Positions 45,520 through 54,256 of a stretch of DNA of 64,000 nucleotides are shown here, one piece after another. The translations under genes were made by a program, and so were the position numbers. Origin of the DNA: Marnyiella aurantia (lineage in GTDB: Bacteria > Bacteroidota > Bacteroidia > Flavobacteriales > Weeksellaceae). Location: assembly GCF_014041915.1 (NCBI RefSeq), contig NZ_CP059472.1, positions 2,542,001 to 2,606,000 of the forward strand. Reading direction: 5' to 3'. Position 1 is the first letter of the stretch; each line of letters opens with the position of its first letter. Under the pieces are notes generated by a model, which saw only the letters and a list, made by a program, of their open reading frames with translations, did no database searches and was not told the DNA's origin.

Positions 45520-46946
45520 TGAAGATTTTTCTCACCGGTGCCACAGGTTATATTGGCAAGCGCTTACTGATCCAGCTTTTGGAAGAAGGTCACACCGTGG
45601 TATGTTCTGTGCGCGACCGCAGAAGGTTTGGTACGCGCCTTTACAAAAATCACATGGAGCGATTGGAAATCGTTGAGAATGATTTCCTGGACTCCCAAAC
45701 ATTAAACAATATACCTGAGGATGTAGAAGTAGCCTATTACCTTGTTCATTCCATGTCCTCCGGCGAGGGCGATTTTGCTGAAAAGGAAAAGCAGTCTGCG
45801 GATAATTTCCGGGCAGCCATGGAACAGACACAGGTAAAGCAGGTTATTTTCCTGACGGGTATCGTAAACGAAGAAAAACTGTCCAAACATTTAGAGTCGC
45901 GTAAAAGGGTAGAAGAGTCTCTCAAAAGTCATAAATATGCACTTACAAGTCTGCGCGCAGGCATCATTGTTGGCTCCGGCAGCGCATCTTTTGAAATTGT
46001 ACGTGATCTGGTAGAGAAACTTCCGGTGATGATTGCACCTAAATGGCTCGACACAAAATGTCAGCCTGTCGCTATCCGGAATGTGATTCAGTTTCTGGTA
46101 GGTGTACTTGGCAAAGATTTTACCTTCAATAAAAATTACGACATAGCGGGTACGGATATTTTGACGTATAAACAGATGCTGCTGCAGTACGCCAGCGTCC
46201 GTGGCCTGACAAGGAGAATTTATATGGTTCCGGTTATGACACCAAAACTGTCTTCCTACTGGCTTTACTTCATTACAAGCACCAGTTATCCTTTAGCGAA
46301 AAATCTGGTGGACAGTATGAAAATAAATGTAATAGCAGAACCGAATACGCTCTCTGAACAGCTTGGAATTAAGCTGTTTTCGTATAGGGAAGCCATTGAG
46401 ATGGCTTTCGACAAAATAAAGCAGAACAACGTACTGTCCAGCTGGTACGATTCATTCACCGGCCCGTTTCATGCACGCAATGTGTGGCAGTACCTTGAAG
46501 TTCCCTCGAAGGGTTGTTTTAAAGATATCCGTTCAATGAAGGTTGATGATGAAAATGCTGCCATAAGCCGTGTTTTCAGCATTGGTGGAAATACAGGTTG
46601 GTATTATGCTGATTTCCTTTGGAGAATCAGAGGTTTTCTGGATAAGATGTTCGGGGGCGTAGGCCTGCACCGCGGCCGCAGGAATTTTGATGATCTGGAA
46701 GCCGGTGATTCAGTAGACTTCTGGCGGGTTCTTTATGCTGATAAGAATGAAAAGCGACTTTTGCTTTTTGCCGAAATGAAACTTCCCGGTGAAGCGTGGC
46801 TGGAATTCCGGATTAAGGATGGTGTCCTGCATCAGGAAGCTACTTTCAGACCGTTGGGTTTGTCCGGAAGACTGTACTGGTATGCGGTTCTGCCCTTTCA
46901 CGGGCTTATTTTTAACGGGATGCTGCGAAAACTTGCCGGTGCGTAA
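45519..46946 (+). CDS. SDR family protein with C-terminal DUF2867, last gene of the carotenoid operon
   Basis: 475 residues. The N-terminal 290 residues are an atypical SDR with nucleotide motif GATGYIGKRL near residues 7-16. The last 150 residues (RSMKVDDENAAISRVFSIGGNTGWYYADFLWRIRGFLD to the end) match DUF2867, itself an SRPBCC-like fold. Its ATG shares a base with the stop of the preceding SRPBCC gene (TAATG). The two-domain form is common in Bacteroidota but its substrate is unknown. The operon context suggests a reductase or isomerase acting on a hydrophobic isoprenoid. Confidence 0.85.
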   Translation: MKIFLTGATGYIGKRLLIQLLEEGHTVVCSVRDRRRFGTRLYKNHMERLEIVENDFLDSQTLNNIPEDVEVAYYLVHSMSSGEGDFAEKEKQSADNFRAAMEQTQVKQVIFLTGIVNEEKLSKHLESRKRVEESLKSHKYALTSLRAGIIVGSGSASFEIVRDLVEKLPVMIAPKWLDTKCQPVAIRNVIQFLVGVLGKDFTFNKNYDIAGTDILTYKQMLLQYASVRGLTRRIYMVPVMTPKLSSYWLYFITSTSYPLAKNLVDSMKINVIAEPNTLSEQLGIKLFSYREAIEMAFDKIKQNNVLSSWYDSFTGPFHARNVWQYLEVPSKGCFKDIRSMKVDDENAAISRVFSIGGNTGWYYADFLWRIRGFLDKMFGGVGLHRGRRNFDDLEAGDSVDFWRVLYADKNEKRLLLFAEMKLPGEAWLEFRIKDGVLHQEATFRPLGLSGRLYWYAVLPFHGLIFNGMLRKLAGA

Positions 46947-46982
46947 CAAAATTTGCCCGAAACATACTTCAAGAAAAGTCTT

Positions 46983-47543
46983 TTATTGCTTACCATGTAT
47001 TTTTCGTTGCTCAATAACCGATAGAATAAAAAATAAAAGCGGAAAGCCAAAGTACACGGCTAAAATTATTAAAGTGATTTTTATTTGTACATACCTTTTT
47101 TCGTCAAAAATAGATTTGTCAATTAAAACATTATCATCTTTTTCAAGCTGAATAATGTCAATGGTATTCTGAGTTTTAACGGGTGGACTATGGTAAATTC
47201 TCACCAGATCGTCCTCGTTAAGGATGGAGAAAATTTTGTCATATTGCTTCTTATCCTTTGATAAGAAGGAATACAAGTTGCCATTTCCTTTTAATTTAAC
47301 AAAAAGAACTTTAGTTTTGCTTTTAATAGGAAGTCTTTTGTAAGCATTCCCTTTATGAACTTTTTCTGTAAAGCCCACAATGTCAATTTTTCCTGTTGAT
47401 ATATTGAAATCATCTTTGCTCTTTGAGATATCGTTGATTTGAAGATACAGCAGAAATGATAGAATGCATGGCAAAAGACCAAGTATTAAAATCCATTTAA
47501 AATAATTTCTTGCTGTTTGGAGGACATTAACCATGTAAGACAT
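46983..47543 (-). CDS. membrane protein of unknown function
   Basis: 186 residues with one membrane segment near residues 16-34 and another near 152-175, enclosing a lysine-rich soluble domain of about 115 residues with beta-strand character (TKVLFVKLKGNGNLYSFLS). The arrangement resembles DUF3592-type proteins. It is more A/T-rich than the carotenoid genes. A Met at codon 4 is an alternative start. It lies convergent with the crt operon. Not recognised. Confidence 0.6.
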   Translation of the reverse strand: MSYMVNVLQTARNYFKWILILGLLPCILSFLLYLQINDISKSKDDFNISTGKIDIVGFTEKVHKGNAYKRLPIKSKTKVLFVKLKGNGNLYSFLSKDKKQYDKIFSILNEDDLVRIYHSPPVKTQNTIDIIQLEKDDNVLIDKSIFDEKRYVQIKITLIILAVYFGFPLLFFILSVIEQRKIHGKQ

Positions 47544-47587
47544 TAAAATATAAGGGCTCTATATTCAATCTATTTTATAAACTAATT

Positions 47588-49273
47588 CTACTCTAAACCT
47601 ACAGAATCATCACCGCGACTGTCTGCAATTGCTGTGGCCACACCTTTTTCATCAATGACGATCAATTCTGTCCTGCCAATCTGTTCCGTTTTAACAAAAC
47701 TGTAATTCTTTTTGATCAGTGACTCTATTGTCTTTTCTGGAAACGTCCTTTCAACAAGAACACCTTCGGGAAGCCACTGGTGATGGAATTTTGGTGAATT
47801 TACAGCATCGGCGGCATTCAATCCAAAATCCACAATATTTACTATCGACTGAAAAACTGATGTAGGGATTGTTGTGCCGCCCGGAGTTCCTACAATGATA
47901 AAAGGTTTACCGTTTTTCAAAACAATTGTAGGTGTCATTGAACTGAGCATCCTCTTTCCGGGCTGAACCGAATTTGCCTCACCGCCCACTGCACCGAACA
48001 TATTGGGCACACCGGGTTTTATTGAGAAGTCATCCATTTCATTATTCAGGAAAAAACCCGCGCCCGCTACGACCACTTTGCTTCCGTAAAGCCCGTTAAG
48101 AGTTGTGGTAACAGCCACAGCATTGCCTTCACGGTCCAGAATAGAGATGTGTGTGGTCTCGGTAGACTCCTCCGGCTGCTTTGTAATCTTGCCGACTGCC
48201 GCACTGGGGGTGGCCCAATTTCTGTCAAAACTTTTCCAGCGTTTTTTCAGATAGTCATCGGAAATAAGCATTTGTGTCCTGTCTTCAATGAAATGGGGAT
48301 CTCCCATATATTCCGCGCGGTCGGCAAAGGCGCGGCGCTCGGCTTCTACCATGATCTGAACCGCTACCGGCGAATTATGCCTGTGGTTTCCAAGATTTTC
48401 AAAAGACGACATTTTCAGCATTTGCGCCAGTAAAATACCACCACTTGATGGTAATGGCATCGACAGAATCTCATTTTCTTTATAGTTGAACATGATGGGT
48501 TTTCTTTCTATAACTCTGTAATTCTTCAGATCTCCCATCTCAATAATACCATTGCCCCGTTTCATCTCAGCTACTATAAGCCGGGCTGTCTCGCCTTGAT
48601 AAAATCCTTCAGCACCCTCTTTCTGAATACGTTTCAGTGTTTCTGCCAAATCTTTTTGAATTAATATATCTCCTTTCTTCCATTTACTTTTTCTCTGAAA
48701 AACGGTCTGTATTTTATTGTGACGTTCAAAGGACGGCATCTCTCTGTTTAGTAAGGATGCCTCGCGATCGGTTATGGCGAAACCTTTCTGAGCCAGTTCA
48801 ATTGCAGGCTGAATAAGAACCTTCATTGGAAGTTTGCAATGTTTCAAAGTGGCGAAAAAACCGGCGACTGAGCCCGGAACTCCAACCGCCAGTCTTCCGT
48901 TTTGCGAAAGGTCGGTATCTGCATTACCTTTTTTGTCGAGATACATATCCCGGTAAGCTTTTGACGGTGCAGTTTCGCGGTAATCGAGCGTGAATTTTTC
49001 GCCATTTGTTTTAGTTGCGACCAGAAAACCGCCCCCGCCAAGATTTCCTGCCTGCGGATAGACAACGGCAAGCGCCAGCTGGGTGGCTACGGCGGCATCG
49101 AATGCATTGCCTTGCTTCCTTAACATGAGTGCACCCGCTTCACTGGCCAGTGGATGAGCGCTTACAATCAGGCCCTTGTCTTTAGTACGGACTTCCTTTA
49201 CAATTTTAATCTGTGTAAACTGCGAAAAGGCGACACACGGCCAAAGTAGAATAAAGAAAAGTGTATTTTTCAT
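47588..49273 (-). CDS. ggt: gamma-glutamyltransferase
   Basis: 561 residues from MKNTLFFILLWPCVAFSQ, a good signal peptide; a further six codons are open upstream, but the -7 promoter box occupies that point. The self-cleaving catalytic Thr is in ESTETTHISILDREGN near residue 373, and the GGT motifs LGGGGFLV, YRETAPSKAY, LPSSGGILLAQ, NNEMDDFS, RMLSSMTPTIV and GTPGGTTIP are intact. It splits gamma-glutamyl compounds such as glutathione in the periplasm. Divergent from the threonine dehydrogenase gene. Confidence 0.94.
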   Translation of the reverse strand: MKNTLFFILLWPCVAFSQFTQIKIVKEVRTKDKGLIVSAHPLASEAGALMLRKQGNAFDAAVATQLALAVVYPQAGNLGGGGFLVATKTNGEKFTLDYRETAPSKAYRDMYLDKKGNADTDLSQNGRLAVGVPGSVAGFFATLKHCKLPMKVLIQPAIELAQKGFAITDREASLLNREMPSFERHNKIQTVFQRKSKWKKGDILIQKDLAETLKRIQKEGAEGFYQGETARLIVAEMKRGNGIIEMGDLKNYRVIERKPIMFNYKENEILSMPLPSSGGILLAQMLKMSSFENLGNHRHNSPVAVQIMVEAERRAFADRAEYMGDPHFIEDRTQMLISDDYLKKRWKSFDRNWATPSAAVGKITKQPEESTETTHISILDREGNAVAVTTTLNGLYGSKVVVAGAGFFLNNEMDDFSIKPGVPNMFGAVGGEANSVQPGKRMLSSMTPTIVLKNGKPFIIVGTPGGTTIPTSVFQSIVNIVDFGLNAADAVNSPKFHHQWLPEGVLVERTFPEKTIESLIKKNYSFVKTEQIGRTELIVIDEKGVATAIADSRGDDSVGLE

Positions 49274-49288
49274 CTCATGAAGTTTTAT

Positions 49289-49322
49289 CAAAAGTAAAGA
49301 ATACTTTTATTAACGTATCAAA
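49289..49322 (-). promoter_or_regulatory. Bacteroidota promoter of ggt
   Basis: On the minus strand an exact TACTTTTG (49289-49296) with TTTG 22 bases further upstream (49319-49322). It fixes the translation start at 49273 rather than 49291. Confidence 0.55.
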
Positions 49323-49327
49323 TTTTC

Positions 49328-49335
49328 TAAATTTG
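49328..49335 (+). promoter_or_regulatory. -7 promoter element of the threonine dehydrogenase gene
   Basis: Exact TAAATTTG, 26 bases before the ATG at 49362, back to back with the ggt promoter. Confidence 0.5.
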
Positions 49336-49361
49336 CCAACATCTAATTCTAAACAATATAC

Positions 49362-50324
49362 ATGGAGTCGTACACGGAAAAAATCCTTATTACAGGTGCC
49401 CTTGGCCAGATTGGAACTGAGCTCACAAACAGACTTGTTGAAATACATGGCGCCGAAAATGTGGTGGCTTCGGGACTGGACCGCTATGACAAAAACCTTA
49501 CGTCGGCAGGTTACTATGAAAGGATGGATGTATCCAATACGCAGCTTGTAAGGCAGGTAGTTAAGGATTACGAAATTACGACAGTGTATCATCTGGCGTC
49601 CCTGCTCTCCGGAACTTCGGAAAAGCAGCCGCTGTTCGCCTGGAAGCTGAATGTAGAGCCTCTGCTTAATTTCTGTGAACTTGCGCGTGAAGGTATGCTG
49701 AAAAAAGTGTTCTGGCCCAGTTCCATCGCCGTATTCGGTAAAGGAATTCCCAAACATGATGTAGGGCAGGATGTGGTATTGAATCCAACTACGGTATACG
49801 GAATCTCGAAGATGGCGGGTGAGAAGTGGTGTGAATACTATTTTGATAAATATGGTGTGGATGTCAGGAGTATCCGTTATCCCGGACTGATTTCCTGGAA
49901 AACTCCTGCAGGTGGCGGAACCACAGATTATGCGGTGGAAATCTTTTATGAAGCTGTAGAGAAAGGTAAATATACCAGTTTTATCTCCGAAGATACTGCT
50001 ATGCCGATGCTGTATATGGATGATGCTATCAATGCTACACTGAAGTTAATGTCGGCACCAAAGGAAAGTCTGACTGTTCGCTCATCATATAATCTAGGAG
50101 GAATGTCCTTCACTCCGCATGAGCTGGCCGAAGAAATCAAAAAAGAAATGCCAGATTTTGAAATAGATTATAAGCCCGATTTTCGACAGGCAATTGCCGA
50201 TTCCTGGCCTTCTTCAATTGATGATTCTGTAGCTAAAAAGGATTGGGGTCTCAAGTATGATTTCGATATTACGGACATGACAAAAGATATGCTTAAGAAT
50301 CTTAAGGTTAAACTCGGAAGTTAA
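49362..50324 (+). CDS. L-threonine 3-dehydrogenase, SDR type
   Basis: 320 residues. The extended-SDR motifs are GALGQIG near residues 12-18, YHLASLLSG and the catalytic YGISK near 146-150 with the preceding WPSSIAVFG. The segment RYPGLISWKTPAGGGTTDYAVEIFYEA is characteristic of the short-chain threonine dehydrogenases of Flavobacterium and trypanosomes, unlike zinc-type Tdh. It oxidises threonine to 2-amino-3-ketobutyrate, which Kbl (25.3 kb) cleaves. A UDP-sugar epimerase is the alternative but fits less well. Confidence 0.85.
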   Translation: MESYTEKILITGALGQIGTELTNRLVEIHGAENVVASGLDRYDKNLTSAGYYERMDVSNTQLVRQVVKDYEITTVYHLASLLSGTSEKQPLFAWKLNVEPLLNFCELAREGMLKKVFWPSSIAVFGKGIPKHDVGQDVVLNPTTVYGISKMAGEKWCEYYFDKYGVDVRSIRYPGLISWKTPAGGGTTDYAVEIFYEAVEKGKYTSFISEDTAMPMLYMDDAINATLKLMSAPKESLTVRSSYNLGGMSFTPHELAEEIKKEMPDFEIDYKPDFRQAIADSWPSSIDDSVAKKDWGLKYDFDITDMTKDMLKNLKVKLGS

Positions 50325-50435
50325 ATATTGGTTTAATACAACCGATTTATAATTATGATAATGAGTTAATTGTAAGTTTAAAGTAAAATGTACTTTAACA
50401 ATTGATATATACCTGAGTGTAGAATCAAATTAATA

Positions 50436-50471
50436 AGAAGGGGAATGCTGAATGCATTTCCCCTTTCTATT
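50436..50471. terminator. bidirectional hairpin between convergent genes
   Basis: AAGGGGAATGC pairs with GCATTTCCCCTT (one bulged base). It lies between the end of the threonine dehydrogenase gene and the end of the phosphoesterase gene, with T-rich flanks on both strands. Confidence 0.7.
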
Positions 50472-50478
50472 TCCTACT

Positions 50479-51687
50479 TTATGTAAGTTCGAAAACTGTA
50501 ATTTCGGGATGAATACCGACACGTCCAGGGTAGGCTATAACTCCAAAACCGCGGTTCACGTAAAGGTACTTTCCATTGCTTTCATAAAGGTCTGCCCATT
50601 TTTTATAGCGGTACTGTACGGGACTCCATTTAATATTCTTCAGATCCAGTCCGAACTGCATCCCGTGTGTATGTCCCGACATGGTGAGCTGTACATTGGA
50701 CGGATGATTTTTCACCACTTCATCAAAATGGGACGGGTCATGGCTCATCAATAGTTTTATAGCTTCGGACGGTATTCCGGAGGTTGCCTTATTAAGGTCT
50801 CCATACTGAGGAAACGGCTTGATGCCCCAATTTTCAACGCCGATTACGTAGAGATCTTCGCCCCTAATATTCAGTTTTCTGTGTTCATTAAGCAGTGTTT
50901 CGAAGCCTGCCTGTTTCAGTAATCGAATCAGCGTAGGTATATTTGCTTGCTGTTCCTGCCTGGAAGCCCATTCTCCATAATGCCCATAGTCATGATTTCC
51001 CAAAACTGTGAACTTTCCGTCGCGCGCTTTTATTTCTGAGAACAGCGGTATGAATCGTGAAAACTCTTCAGCATAATTATTGACTACATCGCCGGTAAAA
51101 AGTACAAGATGAGGCTGCTGACTGTTAATAAGCTCTATAGCCGGACGCAGCTTTTCAGGATTAAAGAAACTGCCGCTGTGCAGGTCAGATATCTGTACAA
51201 TGCGGTATCCCTTCAACGCTTCAGGCAGATTCGGTATTTTAAGCTTCACTTTTCTCGCTTTATGTCTGTACTTCCCGAATATGATTCCGTCGGTAAAGAG
51301 ACCTGCAGCAAGTCCGAACAGGCCAATGCCGGCCAGGCTTAGGAATTTCCGGCGACCCGGATATTCAGACGCCGGATCTGAGGTGACATATTGGTAACCA
51401 AACTGAAACAGCCTCAAAATGTCGTCTATGAGGAGCATAAGCACCACAAACAGCTTAGGCAGGACGAAAATGAGGAAAACGGAAACAATAATCTGTATCC
51501 TGTGATGCTCGCGGTCCGCCCGGTTCATTGTGAGTATCAGATAAATTAGTGTTGCATAGGTGAGTACGGTAACTATCCAGTACATTGTTTTGGCCGCGCT
51601 TTTATCAAAAATATTCCGGAAGGCCTGAAAGACATAGAATTCAAGAATAAAAATCAGGACGGTGAATATCAGAAAGTTTCTTTGCAT
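50479..51687 (-). CDS. membrane-anchored metallophosphoesterase
   Basis: 402 residues. Three or four N-terminal membrane segments (to about residue 140) are followed by a calcineurin-like phosphoesterase domain with all its metal motifs: ISDLHSGS, FTGDVVNN, LGNHDYGHYG and MSGHTHGMQFG. This is the YkuE/YaeI-type architecture, known for lipid pyrophosphate or UDP-diacylglucosamine hydrolases, but the substrate here is unknown. A twin-arginine-like GRRKFLSLAGIGLFGLAAG segment precedes the catalytic domain, as in other family members. Confidence 0.9.
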   Translation of the reverse strand: MQRNFLIFTVLIFILEFYVFQAFRNIFDKSAAKTMYWIVTVLTYATLIYLILTMNRADREHHRIQIIVSVFLIFVLPKLFVVLMLLIDDILRLFQFGYQYVTSDPASEYPGRRKFLSLAGIGLFGLAAGLFTDGIIFGKYRHKARKVKLKIPNLPEALKGYRIVQISDLHSGSFFNPEKLRPAIELINSQQPHLVLFTGDVVNNYAEEFSRFIPLFSEIKARDGKFTVLGNHDYGHYGEWASRQEQQANIPTLIRLLKQAGFETLLNEHRKLNIRGEDLYVIGVENWGIKPFPQYGDLNKATSGIPSEAIKLLMSHDPSHFDEVVKNHPSNVQLTMSGHTHGMQFGLDLKNIKWSPVQYRYKKWADLYESNGKYLYVNRGFGVIAYPGRVGIHPEITVFELT

Positions 51688-51695
51688 ATGATTAA

Positions 51696-51733
51696 AGACT
51701 AAAAAGGCACAAAACTTAGAAAATTTTGTGCCT
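51696..51733 (-). terminator. intrinsic terminator of the KAS III gene
   Basis: Perfect 10-pair stem AGGCACAAAA/TTTTGTGCCT followed on the minus strand by five T. It separates the KAS III gene from the phosphoesterase gene. Confidence 0.85.
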
Positions 51734-51756
51734 AAAATGAGTTAATTAAATATTAT

Positions 51757-52824
51757 TTATGGAAATCTGTAAACGATGCAGTTAATATTCATGCCTGCAC
51801 CAACTGATGCCAGCAGAATATTACCTTTTTCCCTGAAGCTGTGACCTTCCATCTGACCTTTTATAATAAGGTTAAACATTGTAGGTACTGTTGCAACGGA
51901 AGAATTGCCTAAATATTGGATGGTCATCGGGGCAATAATCTGGTCATAATCCGTGCGGTCATACAGTTTCATAAGTCTGTCTATTATCGCATGGTCCATT
52001 TTGGCGTTCGCCTGATGCAGCAGGATCTTATTAATATCGTCTATATGAAGACCTGCGTTGTCCAGTGTGGCCTTCATAGCCACAGGAACATTTTTCAGCG
52101 CATATTCGTAAATCTTGCGTCCCTGCATCCGTACATACAGCGGCAATTGGTTGGCCTCCTTGTTTAATGAGGGTGCGTTTTCCAGATAGGTAAGTTCCGC
52201 ATCATTGTCGCAGATTGTGTTATATTCCAGAATACCCACATTTTCCTCCTCGGTAGCTTTTACAACTACGGCACCGGCACCGTCGGCGAAGATCATTTTG
52301 TTTCTGTCGTAAGGGTCGGTAACACGGCTTAAAGTTTCGGCACCCACCACCAAAATCATTTTAGCAGCCCCGGCTTTAATCAGGTGATTAGCCATAATCA
52401 TGGACTCTACCCATCCCGGACATCCGAAAATCATATCGTAGGTGATACATTTGCGGTTCTTTATTCCCAGTTTATTCTTAAGGCGGGCAGCCATATTAGG
52501 CATGAAGTTGGAGCGTGTGCTTTCACTTACCTCACCAAAGTTACTGGCGTAAATAATGTAATCCAGTTCCTCGGGATTGATGCCGGCATCCTGAATGGCT
52601 TCCTGTGCGGCAGCCAGACCGATGTCGGAGTTCATTTGGGTGTCATCTACATATCTCCGTGTTTCAATCTCCGTGATTTCAACGAATTTATCGATGACTT
52701 CAGGATTCGGTTTATTGATGCGCTGGCCTTCATCGGTGTAGAATTCGGTATCCAGGAAATGATCTCTACCTACTACCACCGGGGGAAGATAGCTTCCTGA
52801 ACCTATTATTATTGTACTCGGCAT
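51757..52824 (-). CDS. 3-oxoacyl-ACP synthase III family protein (FabH-like)
   Basis: 355 residues, somewhat longer than FabH (about 320) because of an insert near residues 27-50 (TDEGQRINKPNPEVIDKF) and a longer middle. The Cys-His-Asn triad is visible: Cys in YDMIFGCPGW, His in ILLHQANAKM and Asn in YLGNSSVATVP. It should condense acyl-CoA or acyl-ACP with malonyl-ACP or a similar partner. No other fatty-acid genes are nearby, so it may be the housekeeping FabH or a specialised homologue. Confidence 0.87.
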   Translation of the reverse strand: MPSTIIIGSGSYLPPVVVGRDHFLDTEFYTDEGQRINKPNPEVIDKFVEITEIETRRYVDDTQMNSDIGLAAAQEAIQDAGINPEELDYIIYASNFGEVSESTRSNFMPNMAARLKNKLGIKNRKCITYDMIFGCPGWVESMIMANHLIKAGAAKMILVVGAETLSRVTDPYDRNKMIFADGAGAVVVKATEEENVGILEYNTICDNDAELTYLENAPSLNKEANQLPLYVRMQGRKIYEYALKNVPVAMKATLDNAGLHIDDINKILLHQANAKMDHAIIDRLMKLYDRTDYDQIIAPMTIQYLGNSSVATVPTMFNLIIKGQMEGHSFREKGNILLASVGAGMNINCIVYRFP

Positions 52825-52843
52825 TTAAATAAAAATATACCTG

Positions 52844-52851
52844 CAAATGTA
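52844..52851 (-). promoter_or_regulatory. -7 promoter element of the KAS III gene
   Basis: TACATTTG on the minus strand, exact TAnnTTTG, 19 bases before the start codon. Confidence 0.5.
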
Positions 52852-52888
52852 TGAATTAAAATCTACAGGGCAGAACCAAAAATATTAC

Positions 52889-52896
52889 TAAATTTG
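52889..52896 (+). promoter_or_regulatory. -7 promoter element of the menG-porT operon
   Basis: Exact TAAATTTG, 21 bases before the ATG at 52918, back to back with the KAS III promoter. Confidence 0.5.
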
Positions 52897-52917
52897 CAGA
52901 AATAACCCTGAAAAACA

Positions 52918-53487
52918 ATGAAGAAAAACCCCGCCTTAACAGGCTTTATAATATCCGTTTTGGTTGTGATAATGGCATTTGGGGTCTATTTTGTTTTCCT
53001 GGCGAAGAAAGACTACTTCCTGGTGGATAATCCCACCCCTGAAGTTTATTATTTCCGCCTGAATGATGATGACGAGCGGATCATCACCTCAGGACAGTAT
53101 ATTAAGGTCGATATGCCCAGGGGCAAAAACAGCATTAAGGTTTATGATGAGAAGAAAACCATGCTGTACGATTCAGTTTTTACGGTGAACAAAGGTCGGG
53201 GACTGCTGAATATTTCACATCAGGATTATTATATCAATACGCAGTATTATGGTTACGACCTGAAACGGGATTCGCTGCTTACAGCCATAGGAACCACAAT
53301 GATTGATGGTAAGGCCTACCATGGCGCACCTAAACTTTTCAACAGTTTATATACTGATGATTTCTACTATAACCTGGATGAAAAATACGACCCTGTGGTG
53401 AAGAATATACAGAAAGTGGAGGCGCGGACCAAGATTTTCAGAAAACAGGATTTCCTGAATTACTACAAAGAATACTATCAATTTTAA
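52918..53487 (+). CDS. single-pass membrane protein of unknown function, first gene of the menG-porT group
   Basis: 189 residues with one N-terminal membrane segment (ALTGFIISVLVVIMAFGVYFVFL) and a soluble periplasmic part rich in Tyr, Asp and Lys (HQDYYINTQYYGYDLKRDSL, FYYNLDEKYD). It ends nine bases before menG, so it is cotranscribed with it. No domain recognised. Confidence 0.75.
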   Translation: MKKNPALTGFIISVLVVIMAFGVYFVFLAKKDYFLVDNPTPEVYYFRLNDDDERIITSGQYIKVDMPRGKNSIKVYDEKKTMLYDSVFTVNKGRGLLNISHQDYYINTQYYGYDLKRDSLLTAIGTTMIDGKAYHGAPKLFNSLYTDDFYYNLDEKYDPVVKNIQKVEARTKIFRKQDFLNYYKEYYQF

Positions 53488-53496
53488 TACACAGAT

Positions 53497-54216
53497 TTGG
53501 AACAGATAAAGCCCTATAACTCAGATGCCAGCAAGAAGAGTGAGGTAGAGGACATGTTTGACAACATAGCTCCGAAATACGATTTGCTGAACCATGTACT
53601 TTCAATGAAAATTGATGTGGCCTGGAGAAATACACTTGTAAAGTGGATGAAGATGGACGGCGTGCAAAAAGTCCTGGACGTGGCCACAGGGACGGGAGAT
53701 CTGGCCATTGCGGTGCAGAAAGGAACGCAGGCCGAGGTCGTGGGTTTGGATTTGTCTCAGCAAATGTTAAATGTTGGTATAGTTAAAATAAAAAAACTTA
53801 ATTTAGACGGCAGAATTTCCATGCAGAAAGGTGACGCAGAGAACCTTCCTTTTAGTGATAACAGTTTTGACGCTGTATCGGTGGCATTTGGGGTGAGAAA
53901 TTTTGAAAATCTGAGCAGAGGACTGACAGAACTTAAAAGGGTAGTGAAGGAAAACCGAAGTGTTTATATTCTGGAATTTTCTAAGGTTGAAGGGTTTTTG
54001 GGACCATTCTATATGTTCTATTTCCGGAATATCCTGCCAAGGATAGGGAAATTGATTTCCAAGGATCACAGGGCCTACAGTTATCTGCCGGATTCGGTGA
54101 ACGCCTTTCCGTATGGAGAGAAAATGAAGAACATATTGCTGGAAACAGGATTTAAGAATGTTGAGTACAAAAAACTGAGTTTAGGTATTGCCACTATTTA
54201 TAAAGCTACCAAATGA
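53497..54216 (+). CDS. menG: demethylmenaquinone methyltransferase (UbiE/MenG), TTG start
   Basis: 239 residues. It starts at a TTG (read MEQIKPYNSDASKKSEVEDMFD); no ATG is available at the conserved N-terminus. Motifs of the family: MFDNIAPKYDLLNHVLSM, SAM-binding VLDVATGTGDLAI near residues 65-77, DAENLPFSDNSFDAVSVAFGVRNF, and the C-terminal LSLGIATIYKATK. It methylates demethylmenaquinone in the last step of menaquinone synthesis. It is followed after 40 bases by porT, an order conserved in Flavobacteriia. Confidence 0.94.
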   Translation: MEQIKPYNSDASKKSEVEDMFDNIAPKYDLLNHVLSMKIDVAWRNTLVKWMKMDGVQKVLDVATGTGDLAIAVQKGTQAEVVGLDLSQQMLNVGIVKIKKLNLDGRISMQKGDAENLPFSDNSFDAVSVAFGVRNFENLSRGLTELKRVVKENRSVYILEFSKVEGFLGPFYMFYFRNILPRIGKLISKDHRAYSYLPDSVNAFPYGEKMKNILLETGFKNVEYKKLSLGIATIYKATK

Positions 54217-54256
54217 TATCCGGAATTGCTGGATGTTCTAAAAATTAATATAACAC

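Noticed and set aside
41059-46946. The carotenoid operon as recently transferred DNA
   Set aside because: Base composition by eye matches the surrounding core genes, there are no mobile-element scars at its ends, and the gene order is typical of the class.
47588-49291. Longer start for ggt at 49291
   Set aside because: The exact -7 promoter box at 49289-49296 lies over that codon, and the signal peptide begins properly at 49273.
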